From the NCBI GenBank assembly GCA_947630095.1, contig CANRGI010000088.1, positions 1 through 5,609 on the forward strand: a stretch of DNA of 5,609 nt, read 5' to 3'. Shown one piece after another: positions 5,517 to 5,609 of this stretch (its first letter is position 1; every line of letters begins with the position of its first letter). The notes below the pieces were generated by a model. The model was not told the origin of the DNA. It did no database searches and worked only from the letters and a program-made list of their open reading frames with translations. The position numbers were made by a program, and so were the translations under genes. The stretch is from an uncultured Bacilli bacterium. GTDB lineage: Bacteria > Bacillota_I > Bacilli_A > RF39 > UBA660.

Positions 5517-5609
5517 TAATTGATTTTATAAGTGTTAATCCTTTTTTAAAATGTCAGTATGTGATTTTTTTAAAATGTCAGTACTCTTATACAAGAATAT
5601 ATTATAATT
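5517..5609. other. AT-rich end region without a supported gene
   Basis: Apart from the 18-nt repeat pair I see nothing coding here. An 18-codon plus-strand frame from ATG 5551 lies mostly in the repeat and lacks a ribosome binding site. TATAAT-like hexamers at 5601-5608 occur on both strands because the sequence is nearly palindromic. They have no -35 in view, so I do not call promoters from them. Confidence 0.6.
5542..5583. repeat. Exact 18-nt tandem direct repeat, 24-nt spacing
   Basis: TTTTTTAAAATGTCAGTA occurs at 5542-5559 and again at 5566-5583, with TGTGAT between. The unit contains TGTCA (TGACA on the minus strand). It lies 26 nt upstream of the -35 of the minus-strand promoter, so it could be a paired regulator site. 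TGTCAG-type repeated ends also occur in some IS21-family elements, so an element end running out of the window is a second possibility. Neither can be decided here. Confidence 0.8.

Noticed and set aside
5551..5607. 18-codon plus-strand frame in the 18-nt repeat region
   Set aside because: It lacks a ribosome binding site, is mostly repeat sequence and is too short to support.

Overview
The window is a very AT-rich bacterial segment with TTA/ATA/AGA/AAA-dominated codon use and strong AAGGGG-type ribosome binding sites. It fits a low-GC anaerobe-type genome (Fusobacteriota or a low-GC Clostridia/Tissierellia-like Bacillota). No marker gene fixes the taxon.

About 90% of the window is a head-to-tail array of four paralogues of one family: an N-terminal AAA-ATPase-like domain (Pfam AAA-ATPase_like type) plus a C-terminal PD-(D/E)XK nuclease-like domain (PDDEXK_9 / former DUF1703 type). 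Copy 1 (1-675) is the 3' part of a gene cut by the left window edge and ends in a perfect 15-bp hairpin terminator. A sigma70-like extended -10 promoter (740-768) then starts a new unit of three genes: copy 2 (801-2501), copy 3 (2525-4159) and copy 4 (4174-5358). They are separated by 23 and 14 nt and each has its own Shine-Dalgarno. The starts chosen here lie 3, 13 and 10 codons inside the longest open frames, because the Shine-Dalgarno spacing and the alignment of the paralogues agree on them.

The copies are broken in different places. Copy 2 keeps the ATPase motifs but has lost the nuclease ExK glutamate (SIK). Copy 3 keeps the nuclease D...ExK but carries Glu to Gln in Walker B (DQYD). 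Copy 4 keeps the ATPase motifs but lacks the nuclease domain entirely. Copy 1 has an intact nuclease motif; its ATPase part lies outside the window. Either the array is decaying from ordinary duplication, or the copies work together as a mixed complex. The sequence alone does not decide.

The right end (5359-5609) has no protein gene but is not empty. On the minus strand there is a near-consensus promoter (TTGACA, 17 nt, TAATAT with extended TG), followed by a compact ~120-nt segment that is 55% GC over its core. This segment holds two 26-nt repeats with 39-nt period whose differences include a compensatory base pair, and it ends in a hairpin with T-tracts on both sides. I read it as an uncatalogued (to me) small structured RNA transcribed towards copy 4 and sharing a bidirectional terminator with it. 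Beyond its promoter lies an exact 18-nt tandem direct repeat (5542-5583) of unknown role.
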